From: Desulfolinea sp050305405
GTDB lineage: Bacteria > Chloroflexota > Anaerolineae > Anaerolineales > Villigracilaceae
Assembly (NCBI GenBank): GCA_050305405.1
Contig: JBNLFG010000017.1
Span: forward strand, 1-64,000
Reading direction: 5' to 3'
DNA: 64,000 nucleotides
Both the position numbers and the translations under genes were made by a program. Below the pieces are notes generated by a model that saw only the letters and a program-made list of their open reading frames with translations, made no database searches and was not told where the DNA came from. This document shows, piece after piece, positions 23,814 through 32,512 of this stretch (within the stretch, counting starts at the first letter, position 1; each line of letters starts with the position of its first letter).

Positions 23814-26342
23814 ATGCCTTTCAACAAAGACCAGAAATCCCCCCTTACTTTATTTCTCAGCGTTACAGCAGTTGAAGTTCTTGCTATTCTATGGCATTTT
23901 TCCAGGCATGCTTCAGATACACAAGCGATATTCATATACTCCCCTTCGCGTTTATTTACCATAAGCCTATTATTTATTTTGTTTTCAAGTTTAGCGTGGT
24001 TAGCAATCCTGAGTACTTCGGGAAATTTTAATGCGCAGCAATTTCAAACTCACATTAGGCATCCCTTCTTCAGAAATCTAGCTTATTTTATAGGGATCCT
24101 AAGTTGGCTTTTGTATTTCACTTCTATTGAACATTTTGGCAAGTTAAAAAACTATATAGTTATAGTAAGGCCATTATTTGCCTTAGGGATATTAATATCC
24201 ATTCAGTTGCTGCTTTATCTGATGATCACAAAGAACAACCCTAAAAGCACTTTGCAAATGTTTTACCATCACAACAAATCGTTTTTAATTTCCAACATAC
24301 TGCTTTTTTTGTGTTTTTTGCTTCTATGGATTTTTATTGACATTAGTGGAATGGGAATCGTTCCAAATGGTGAAGATTGGAATGAAGCCGGGGTCCCAAT
24401 TTTAGGCTGGCAAGTATTTATCGCTGTGCTAGTTGGCATACTTTCCCAAAAGCTTGAAAAAACATTCAGGAACAAAGATAGGCTACGCTCAAGGAAATTT
24501 GACATTGCGATATTCCTTTTGATCTGGATAATTGGGGGATATTTATGGGCTAAAACACCTGTCTCGAATGGATATCTAAACCCAGGCCCCTATCCCCCCA
24601 CAAATGAAACATACCCATTTGCAGACGCCGCCCGCTTTGACACAATGAGCCAATATGCATTGATCGGTCAGGGACTAAACAACGGCGAAGCGTATAACCG
24701 TCCGGTATATCCGGCCTTTCTCGTATACATCCACATACTATCTGGACAAAACTATGCTGATAATATGGGGCTACAAGCAGCAGTTTTTGCTATTTTTCCG
24801 GCATTGCTTTATTTGCTCGCAAAATTCTTAAGCAATAGGAGTACTGGGATAGCGATAGCGACCGTTATTATTTTTCGAGGAATAAATGGTATTGCAGCAA
24901 CAAACTTGATCAACCTGGCAAATCAAAAACAAATGCTGACAGGGTTTCCAACTGCGATTTTAGTGGGGCTGATCTTACTTATTACTCTCATCTGGTTACG
25001 TCAGCCAAACACGATACTCCTCGTGGTTCTTATAGGCGGCATATTTGGCTCAGGCATTTATCTTAGGCAAACAATTCTTGGCTTTTTTCCTGTTATTATG
25101 CTACTGCCTTTCTTCGTAACGAAGCTAAAGAAACAAAGACGATTGATTGTTCCCGCCTTATTAATTCTTGGCATCATTGCGTTTGGTGTTCCTTATGAAG
25201 CTAAAAATTATATAGAATCACCGTATTACAAATACCCAGCGGTCATAAAAAAAATTTTTACTATCGTGGAAACACGTTACACTCCACAACGCGAAATGCC
25301 TGAAGAGCGAGAGCGTTTCGTCTTACGAAAAAGCCCACCTTCTCAAAATATTTCAAATACAATATCAAAAAACATCTCGACACTTCAAACAGTCGGAAAT
25401 CATTTTGCACGAAACATTGTCACATCAACACTAATTCTCCCTCATTCCATTTCAATTGATTCCTTACGGAACACAATAAAAGCAGAAAACTCTTTCTGGC
25501 GTCCATACTGGGATGGCCGGTTAAACATCGAGCAATCCCTCTTCTTGGCTTTAAATCTTGTCATGATCAGCGTAGGCATTGTCTCTGCAATTTATCGTTT
25601 TCCTATCGGAGGTTGGCTGCCACTCTTATTTTTCTTTGGCTACAATCTCGCAAATGCTTTAGCAAAATCATCGGGAGGGCGATACATCGTTCCAGTTGAC
25701 TGGATCGTTATACTCTACTTCATGCTAGGTATACATCAATTACTTCTGTGGAAGATGCCCATAGCAAAAAAAGATAGACACACATCTTTCTCCAAGAAAC
25801 ATCCACGGATAGAAGGAAAAGGAAGCGCACTTGCATTTATCTTGGTACTCGTTATGGGAACTTTTCTCATAATCCCCGATTTTATTTTCCGCCAAAAATT
25901 CTACAAGAACAATGTTAGCATGACGAGTTCTCTGGTTAACCTTCTTCCTTCTGAAGAAAAACAAGCTTACATAGAAGAACTTTTAAAAACAGAAAAGCTT
26001 TTTATTGCAACTGGGCAAATCATGTACCCTCGCTACTATCTGGCCGGAGATGGAGAATTTTCTTATTACTACCCCTATAAAACGCTAGACTACCCCCGCC
26101 TATCCTTCATTTTCATTGGGCCTCGTGGCACTTATAACGCAGTCATGCCAGGGGATATGCCCAAAGGACTTGATAATCTTAGCGAAGCAATTATTGTAGG
26201 ATGTCTTCAAAAAGATGGAAGTGAAAAATATCTAGATGTCGGCATAATCTTCATCACATCTGGAAACAGGCAAGTATATTTTCGAGAACCATTGCTCGAA
26301 CAAACATGCAATAATACAAGCCTAACAGCAGAACAAGAATAG
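23814..26342 (+). CDS. Large GT-C-like membrane protein (ArnT/PMT-style)
   Basis: An 842-residue protein with about fourteen hydrophobic helices. Its central part resembles GT-C glycosyltransferases: an extracytoplasmic loop with 'PFADAARFDTMSQYALIGQG' and 'RPVYPAFLVYIHIL', where such enzymes place acidic catalytic residues, then many helices and a soluble C-terminal region after the last one (~690-705). GT-C enzymes use polyprenyl-phosphate sugars on the outer membrane face. It is the first gene of the co-oriented island run and could add sugar to the exported glycan. No family name is certain. Confidence 0.75.
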   Translation: MPFNKDQKSPLTLFLSVTAVEVLAILWHFSRHASDTQAIFIYSPSRLFTISLLFILFSSLAWLAILSTSGNFNAQQFQTHIRHPFFRNLAYFIGILSWLLYFTSIEHFGKLKNYIVIVRPLFALGILISIQLLLYLMITKNNPKSTLQMFYHHNKSFLISNILLFLCFLLLWIFIDISGMGIVPNGEDWNEAGVPILGWQVFIAVLVGILSQKLEKTFRNKDRLRSRKFDIAIFLLIWIIGGYLWAKTPVSNGYLNPGPYPPTNETYPFADAARFDTMSQYALIGQGLNNGEAYNRPVYPAFLVYIHILSGQNYADNMGLQAAVFAIFPALLYLLAKFLSNRSTGIAIATVIIFRGINGIAATNLINLANQKQMLTGFPTAILVGLILLITLIWLRQPNTILLVVLIGGIFGSGIYLRQTILGFFPVIMLLPFFVTKLKKQRRLIVPALLILGIIAFGVPYEAKNYIESPYYKYPAVIKKIFTIVETRYTPQREMPEERERFVLRKSPPSQNISNTISKNISTLQTVGNHFARNIVTSTLILPHSISIDSLRNTIKAENSFWRPYWDGRLNIEQSLFLALNLVMISVGIVSAIYRFPIGGWLPLLFFFGYNLANALAKSSGGRYIVPVDWIVILYFMLGIHQLLLWKMPIAKKDRHTSFSKKHPRIEGKGSALAFILVLVMGTFLIIPDFIFRQKFYKNNVSMTSSLVNLLPSEEKQAYIEELLKTEKLFIATGQIMYPRYYLAGDGEFSYYYPYKTLDYPRLSFIFIGPRGTYNAVMPGDMPKGLDNLSEAIIVGCLQKDGSEKYLDVGIIFITSGNRQVYFREPLLEQTCNNTSLTAEQE

Positions 26343-26358
26343 CTAAGCAGGATTTTTA

Positions 26359-28206
26359 ATGCACAACAAGCAAACCAAACGTGAAGAAACGCTCAAGCGT
26401 AGACTATCACTAAAAAATCAACTTTACCAAATCAAGTACGTACCAAGAGCATTGCGCCTCGTATGGCTCGCTGCACGTGGCTGGACACTGCTGTCAACAT
26501 TATTGTTGATAATCAGGGGCCTACTACCCGCCGGAACAGTATATTTGACTAAAGAAATGGTCAATGCCATGCTAGATGTAGTAGATAGTAATGGGGATAT
26601 CAATACCCTAATAAAGGCAGCCCCGGTTATAGCGCTTATGGCCGCTACTATTTTAGTACGTGAGTTGATCGGCGATATACAAAAATACGTAAATGCGATT
26701 TTAGCTGATCGTACACAAGACTTTATGTACAACCTTATTCACGAGAAGACCACATCGCTTGACATGCAGTTCTACGAATCCACATCTTATTTCGATAAGT
26801 TACAGCGTGCTGCGTCCGAAGCTGTATCTCGTCCACTCAGCCTTTTACAAAGCATCAATGGCGTTTTGGAAAGCACGATCACGCTCCTTGCGATGATCAG
26901 TGTCTTATTCACACTGAGTTGGTGGATTCCCCTTTTGTTACTTTTCGGCACATTACCTGCACTAGCCATTGCGTTACGAACAACCCGCATTAGACAGAAG
27001 TGGCGCTTAGCCACCACGATCGAGCGAAGGCGCTTGAATTACTATAAAAAAATGCTATCCGACGATAAATCAATGCCAGAACTTAGAGTCTTTGGCCTCG
27101 GTCTACATTTCAAGGAACTTTACAGCAACTTACGCCAAGAGCTTAGAGATGAAGGATTAGCGATTTTGCGCAGGGGATTATGGGAAAAGACCGGAGCAAG
27201 CCTCCTTGGACTTTTGACCTTGGCCGTAATGCTTGGCTGGATGGGATGGGGCGCCTTGCAAGGAATGCTCGATCTCGGTGAAATTGTTATGTTTTGGCAG
27301 GCAATGAACAAAGGACGTGGGCTTGTACGCAGTCTCTTCTTTGGTTTTGACGCCCTCTACAACGATTTGATTTTTCTGGATGACCTTTTCACCTTTTTAG
27401 AACTAGAGTCTCAAGTTGTAGACCCCACAGAACCCGTCGAAGTTCCTCCTGGACTAAGGCAAGCAATAGAAGTAAAAAATATCACCTTTCAATATCCTGA
27501 TAGCGACTTGATAGCGCTCAAAGAGTATAGTCTTACCATCCCAAGAGAGAAGGTTGTCGCAATTGTTGGGGAAAACGGGGCAGGCAAAAGCACCCTGACC
27601 AAATTACTCTGCCGCTTTTATGATCCGCAAGAGGGTTCTATTACTTGGGATGGCGTAGATCTACGGGATATGGCACAAGATGATTTACGCCGGAGAATCA
27701 CTATTTTATTTCAGCAACCGCTTTCATATTTTGAAAGTGTTGAAGACAATATTCGCTTTGGCGATTTGCACAATGAACCCAGCCGCGAAGATATTATCAC
27801 AGCCGCAAAGGTCAGTAATGCGCACGAATTCATCCAAAAATTCCCCAATGATTACGATACAGTACTAGGGAAGCAATTTGGTAAAGCTGAGCTAAGCGTT
27901 GGAGAGTGGCAAAGGGTGGCACTCGCTCGCACATTTATACGCAAAGCTGACTTTGTGATCTTGGATGAGCCGACTAGTGCTATGGACAGCTGGGCTGAAG
28001 CGGAATGGATGGCGCGCTTTCGAGAATTAGTAAAATCAAGAACGGCACTGATCATCACACATCGCTTCACTACAGCCATGCAGGCAGATATTATTCATGT
28101 CATGGTAAATGGACACATTATAGAATCAGGCACGCATGCAGAATTAGTATCTAACGAAGGTCATTATGCTCAATCATGGCAAAAGCAAGTGAGAAAAAAG
28201 AGTTGA
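26359..28206 (+). CDS. ABC exporter, fused permease-ATPase (MsbA/lipid-linked glycan type)
   Basis: A 615-residue half-transporter. Six transmembrane helices occupy ~35-340; the ATPase domain follows with Walker A 'GENGAGKSTLTKLL' (~407), Q-loop 'ILFQQPLSYFES', signature 'LSVGEWQRVALA', Walker B 'DFVILDEPTS' and the H-loop 'ITHRFTTA'. It works as a homodimer. Its position between the GT-C enzyme and the glycosyltransferase-sulfotransferase genes suggests export of a lipid-linked glycan or its precursor. The next gene starts 1 base after the stop. Confidence 0.92.
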   Translation: MHNKQTKREETLKRRLSLKNQLYQIKYVPRALRLVWLAARGWTLLSTLLLIIRGLLPAGTVYLTKEMVNAMLDVVDSNGDINTLIKAAPVIALMAATILVRELIGDIQKYVNAILADRTQDFMYNLIHEKTTSLDMQFYESTSYFDKLQRAASEAVSRPLSLLQSINGVLESTITLLAMISVLFTLSWWIPLLLLFGTLPALAIALRTTRIRQKWRLATTIERRRLNYYKKMLSDDKSMPELRVFGLGLHFKELYSNLRQELRDEGLAILRRGLWEKTGASLLGLLTLAVMLGWMGWGALQGMLDLGEIVMFWQAMNKGRGLVRSLFFGFDALYNDLIFLDDLFTFLELESQVVDPTEPVEVPPGLRQAIEVKNITFQYPDSDLIALKEYSLTIPREKVVAIVGENGAGKSTLTKLLCRFYDPQEGSITWDGVDLRDMAQDDLRRRITILFQQPLSYFESVEDNIRFGDLHNEPSREDIITAAKVSNAHEFIQKFPNDYDTVLGKQFGKAELSVGEWQRVALARTFIRKADFVILDEPTSAMDSWAEAEWMARFRELVKSRTALIITHRFTTAMQADIIHVMVNGHIIESGTHAELVSNEGHYAQSWQKQVRKKS

Positions 28207-28207
28207 A

Positions 28208-30610
28208 ATGCTAGTTTTCGTAACTTGTGTAAGACATCCTGATAATAGCCATTCGTATGAAAGAGTATGGCAACTCCTAAACAACACCTTATATTCGGTT
28301 TGCAGTCAACAAGACACCGATTTTCGAGTTATTGTTGTTTGTGATAAAAAGCTTCCGTTAACTCATCATCAAGCACTTATCGACGAATATACTGACTTTA
28401 TTCAAGTAGATTTTCCCGCTCACAGCAAGAATGTACTCAACAACTTCAATAACTTGGGCAACTTATCTCCCCCATTAGAAGATAAGCAGTGGAGGGAAAT
28501 AGAGAATAACTACCAAACCTCTTTAGAGATTTTCGGCAGTAGTGGCTCTTCTTTTTTTATGCAGGTACTCGAAAAAACAGCAGGAACGGATGGCATAAAA
28601 AAACTCCGTGAAATCAAACGGGAAACAAAAAAAATAATACGAGGGGATAAAAAACAAAAAGAACAAAAGGCAAAAGACTATTTTCATATTGCCAATGTAG
28701 TCTTAAACATGGCCACCAAACTTCTGGTTGGAATCTTGGCAGCAGAAAAATACAACCCTGAATATGTAACGTTTTTCGATGCTGACGATTATGTGGGTAA
28801 TGATATTTCTGCTTATGTGAATACGCATCCCGGGGAAAATGGCTGGGTTATGACACACGGATATAGAATGTCCGGCAACAAAATAGCTTCTTATTATCGC
28901 TGGAATTCTGTTTGTGGAACAGGCAACATTTACAACTATGCTTTATTAAGGGAGTTCATTGGCAATAAAGTTACACAGAAGAGTACTCAGGATGAATTCT
29001 TTCAACATGTTGATTCTGAGTTGCTCATAACTATTGGCAGGCACGATCGTCCACGAAAGTTCTTTGCAGAACGAGGCAAAAACCTCCTTGAGTATCCTAC
29101 ACGCAGCGTAATTCACTTGGTTGACCATAATGAAAGTTCTGAGTTCAAGAGAAAAATTATTCACGGAGAGCAGGCGGATGTCTTTTTGAATAACGCGCGC
29201 AAGTTTGGAGAGATCACCCTGGTTTTCTCTGCACTGATTGGTTATTTCAATATTTTGCCGGTCAATTTAACAAAGGTTTTTTGTCTTGGTTTCCAAAAAA
29301 CAGGTACAACGTCGGTTGATGCGGTGCTTCAGGATATGGGCTACCAAGTTGCAAAGGCTTACAAGCAATCTAGTCTGGAGTTTAGCAAGGCACTAGAGCA
29401 AAGAGAGCTTTCGGAAATAAAATCAATTTCAGAATTATTTGATGCGTTTCAAGATATTCCCTGGTTTTTATATTATCAAGAGTTTGATCAATGGTATCCG
29501 CAAAGCAAATTTATTTTAACAACCCGCGAGAGCGCATCTTGGTGGAAGAGTTTCTTGCGCTATTTCAGAACAGAACACTACCCTTTATTTGAGTATGTTT
29601 ATGGATTTGACAATCCAATAGGCAACCAGAAAGCACTAATAAAGCGATTTGAAGAACACAATAATGCTGTTAAAACATATTTTAAAGACAGACCCAATGA
29701 TCTATTAATCATCGATGTAGGCGAAGAGAAAGCTCTAGGAAAAATTTCCAGTTTTTTGGGGAAAGAATCTTCTTATGAAAAAATGCCCCACAAAAATGCA
29801 ACGCTAAACATTCCTGTAAAAGATACACGAGTGTCTTTGAAAAGAAAGGTAAAAAAAGCGCTAAAGCTGCGCATTGGTTCTTTACTTAAGATCATGACTT
29901 TTTCCGCACCGCCGATCATTATTTCTGGTAGCAGAAAATCAGGGGCTAGGCAATTGTTATCAATTCTTTCCTGTCATCCGCATATCCAGGCAATAGGGAC
30001 TGCGAAGCTGAATTATCCGAAACGTCACCCTTTGACCCCCGAAGCAGATCGGAAAAAAGATACGGCTAAAATTGATATAGAAAGTAGCCTTGCTCCCATT
30101 GACACAAAAAAAATAACGGTTGATCTGCTCAGCAAACGAATATTGCTTTCAGCCAAACGCTGGGCAGCAACAAGCTTTTTAGGCGTTTTAGCCTACGAGC
30201 GTATACTGGCACAGTTTGGCGGCAACGTTCGCATCATCAATGTCGTGCGAGATGGGCGAGATGTGATCGTGGAAAGCAACAAAAAAGTACTTGCAAAACA
30301 TGATGTTTCGCCCGAAAGGTGGGTTTACGATGTCCAGGCGGGCATGAGGGTAGAGGCGCACCCGCAAGTTTTGACCGTGCGCTATGAAGATCTTGTGCAG
30401 GATTATGAAAAAACCATGCGCGGAATTTGTGAATTTATTGGGGAGGCCGACCCTACTCCTTTTTGGATGTATCCTAAAGGAGCGACCCTGGTAAAGGCTG
30501 GGTACTGGGTAGGAAGGTGGAACCAAGCCCAATTTTCAGAGCGTGTCAATCAACTTCTGAAAATTCCCGAAGCTCTGACCTGTCTCCGACACCATGGATA
30601 TTTGGATTAG
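28208..30610 (+). CDS. Three-domain fusion: glycosyltransferase + two sulfotransferase domains
   Basis: An 800-residue cytoplasmic protein. Domain 1 (~1-340) is a GT-A-like glycosyltransferase with the metal motif 'FFDADDYVGND' near residue 191. Domain 2 (~355-535) is a sulfotransferase (Sulfotransfer_4 style) with the PAPS loop 'FCLGFQKTGTTSV' near 358 and 'FILTTRESASWWKSF'. Domain 3 (~568-800) is a second sulfotransferase with 'IIISGSRKSGARQLLSIL' and the 3'-phosphate motif 'NVVRDGRDVIVE' near 678. It starts 1 base after the ABC gene stop, so it is in the same operon. It is paralogous over its whole length to the gene at 32513. It probably transfers a sugar and sulfates the product; order and substrate are unknown. 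Confidence 0.85.
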   Translation: MLVFVTCVRHPDNSHSYERVWQLLNNTLYSVCSQQDTDFRVIVVCDKKLPLTHHQALIDEYTDFIQVDFPAHSKNVLNNFNNLGNLSPPLEDKQWREIENNYQTSLEIFGSSGSSFFMQVLEKTAGTDGIKKLREIKRETKKIIRGDKKQKEQKAKDYFHIANVVLNMATKLLVGILAAEKYNPEYVTFFDADDYVGNDISAYVNTHPGENGWVMTHGYRMSGNKIASYYRWNSVCGTGNIYNYALLREFIGNKVTQKSTQDEFFQHVDSELLITIGRHDRPRKFFAERGKNLLEYPTRSVIHLVDHNESSEFKRKIIHGEQADVFLNNARKFGEITLVFSALIGYFNILPVNLTKVFCLGFQKTGTTSVDAVLQDMGYQVAKAYKQSSLEFSKALEQRELSEIKSISELFDAFQDIPWFLYYQEFDQWYPQSKFILTTRESASWWKSFLRYFRTEHYPLFEYVYGFDNPIGNQKALIKRFEEHNNAVKTYFKDRPNDLLIIDVGEEKALGKISSFLGKESSYEKMPHKNATLNIPVKDTRVSLKRKVKKALKLRIGSLLKIMTFSAPPIIISGSRKSGARQLLSILSCHPHIQAIGTAKLNYPKRHPLTPEADRKKDTAKIDIESSLAPIDTKKITVDLLSKRILLSAKRWAATSFLGVLAYERILAQFGGNVRIINVVRDGRDVIVESNKKVLAKHDVSPERWVYDVQAGMRVEAHPQVLTVRYEDLVQDYEKTMRGICEFIGEADPTPFWMYPKGATLVKAGYWVGRWNQAQFSERVNQLLKIPEALTCLRHHGYLD

Positions 30611-30633
30611 GCAACTAGCCAAAGGAAAATCTT

Positions 30634-32421
30634 ATGCTTGTATTTGTAACTGCGGTAAAGCATCCAGAGAACAGTAAATCTTATGAAGATGTCTGGCAAT
30701 TATTGAATAACACGTTGTATTCTGTATGCAGTCAGACAGATACTGACTTTCGTGTTGTGGTTGTTTGCGATAAAAAAATGCCCCTTTTTCACAACGCGAA
30801 ACTGATTAACACCTATACTAATTTTATTGAAGTTGATTTTCCTAGCCACAGTGATGATGTTGTTCTGCGATTTAATAAGCTAGGAAATTTATCACCAAGC
30901 ATCGATAATCCAAGATGGTGGAGACAGTGGAGCCGCAATCCCAAAAAGAACTCTAAAAAAGCTATAGATTGGGCAAGAAAAAAGATTGGCTTGGATCCCT
31001 CTCTCCCTGATACCCCTCGGTATATGTCTGCTCCCGAAATCAAGTTGATGGCGAATTACGCACTGAACAGAGGCTCAAAGCAACTAATCGGCATCGTGGC
31101 CGCGAAGAAATATGACCCGGATTATGTATTGATCTTTGACGCCGATGATTATGTAGGAAATGATATTGCGGCCTATGTAAATGCCAATCTTGGGGAAAAT
31201 GGCTGGATCATGACGCATGGATATAAATTAGCAGGCAATTTGATTTCTCCATTCTATACAAGAAGTTCATTTTGTGGCACAGGAAACACCCTCAGTTATT
31301 CCCTTTTAGAAGCAAATATCCCCGATACGTTAGATGAAAAAAGTTCACAAGATGAGTTGTTTAAGCAAGTCGATTCTGAATTCTTGATGATATTGGCAAG
31401 ACATGGAAGAGTACGCAGATATTATCAAAAGAAAGGTTACGAGTTTCTTGATTACCCTAAAAGAAGTGCCGTTCACTTGCTGGGGCATCACGAAAGCAAT
31501 GATTTCTTACGGAGGAAATTGCGCAGAGAATCTTCAGCGCTACGCTTTAAAGAGGCGCAAAAACATGCTGATTTTGTTCCGATAACGCAAGACCTGATTG
31601 ACTACTTCAACATTCTCTCGATTCGGGAAAATATAGAATATCCAGCCCCCCCATCTACTAATCCAGTAACGAAGAAAAAGCTTGCAACACCCCCCCTTTT
31701 ATTGCCTTCAATAAAAACCAAGACCCAGAAAAACAAAAAAGAAGTCCAACAAGTAAATCAATATATCAAATTCTCAAGGGAATTAACAAAAGCCAGCCTT
31801 CGCTATCAAAGCATTGCTTCCCGTATTGTGGAAACAGCCTTTTACCCATCAGACATACGATATAACCTAACTATTTCTGATGAGAAGAATTTTGTATGGT
31901 TCCGCGTGGGAAAGGTTGGCACAAGAACGATATTAGATCTTTTTATGCAGGCAAATCTTGAGCTTACAGCTGAGCATCCATACAGGATCTATTATCCGGT
32001 TAATAGATACAAAGAATATTTCAAATTTGCTTTTGTTCGCAATCCCTGGGATCGGCTTGTATCTTGTTGGCGTGACAAAGTCATTAAAAAAAACGAGTTT
32101 GAGTTTAGCGATGAAGAACAAGATTTTGAAAGTTTTATTGATTATGTAACGACGAATGTGAATCTGGAATATGGAAACCACCATCTACGCTTGCAATCCA
32201 GACTGATCGATCTAAATCACATTGACTATTTAGGCAGATTTGAAACCTTCGAGATAGACCTTAAAGAGGTCATGAGCTTACTCGATATTGAAGCAACCAT
32301 CAAAAAGAAGAATGCATCAAATCGAAAAGTAGATTATCGAGAATACTATACAGAGCGAACAAAAAACAAAGTTGCTGAACTTTATGAAAAAGATATCCGA
32401 ATATTCAACTATGAATTTTAG
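30634..32421 (+). CDS. Two-domain fusion: glycosyltransferase + Sulfotransfer_2-type sulfotransferase
   Basis: A 595-residue protein. The N-terminal glycosyltransferase domain (~1-330, 'LIFDADDYVGNDIAAYV' near residue 168) is a paralogue of those at 28208 and 32513. A basic Lys/Pro-rich linker (~340-375) leads to a different sulfotransferase: 'VWFRVGKVGTRTILDLFM' (~421) for the 5'-phosphosulfate loop and 'FAFVRNPWDRLVSCW' (~465) for the 3'-phosphate site, the pattern of HNK-1 and chondroitin 4-sulfotransferases. So the same transferase head is joined to an unrelated sulfotransferase tail. AAAGGAAAATCTT precedes the ATG. Confidence 0.85.
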   Translation: MLVFVTAVKHPENSKSYEDVWQLLNNTLYSVCSQTDTDFRVVVVCDKKMPLFHNAKLINTYTNFIEVDFPSHSDDVVLRFNKLGNLSPSIDNPRWWRQWSRNPKKNSKKAIDWARKKIGLDPSLPDTPRYMSAPEIKLMANYALNRGSKQLIGIVAAKKYDPDYVLIFDADDYVGNDIAAYVNANLGENGWIMTHGYKLAGNLISPFYTRSSFCGTGNTLSYSLLEANIPDTLDEKSSQDELFKQVDSEFLMILARHGRVRRYYQKKGYEFLDYPKRSAVHLLGHHESNDFLRRKLRRESSALRFKEAQKHADFVPITQDLIDYFNILSIRENIEYPAPPSTNPVTKKKLATPPLLLPSIKTKTQKNKKEVQQVNQYIKFSRELTKASLRYQSIASRIVETAFYPSDIRYNLTISDEKNFVWFRVGKVGTRTILDLFMQANLELTAEHPYRIYYPVNRYKEYFKFAFVRNPWDRLVSCWRDKVIKKNEFEFSDEEQDFESFIDYVTTNVNLEYGNHHLRLQSRLIDLNHIDYLGRFETFEIDLKEVMSLLDIEATIKKKNASNRKVDYREYYTERTKNKVAELYEKDIRIFNYEF

Positions 32422-32512
32422 TGTTTTTATTCAGCGTTTTCTGCCTGCTTGGCTTGAGTAGTCAGCCTCTTCTGATTTTTCACGATGACTATTCTCTTGG
32501 AGTAACGTCACA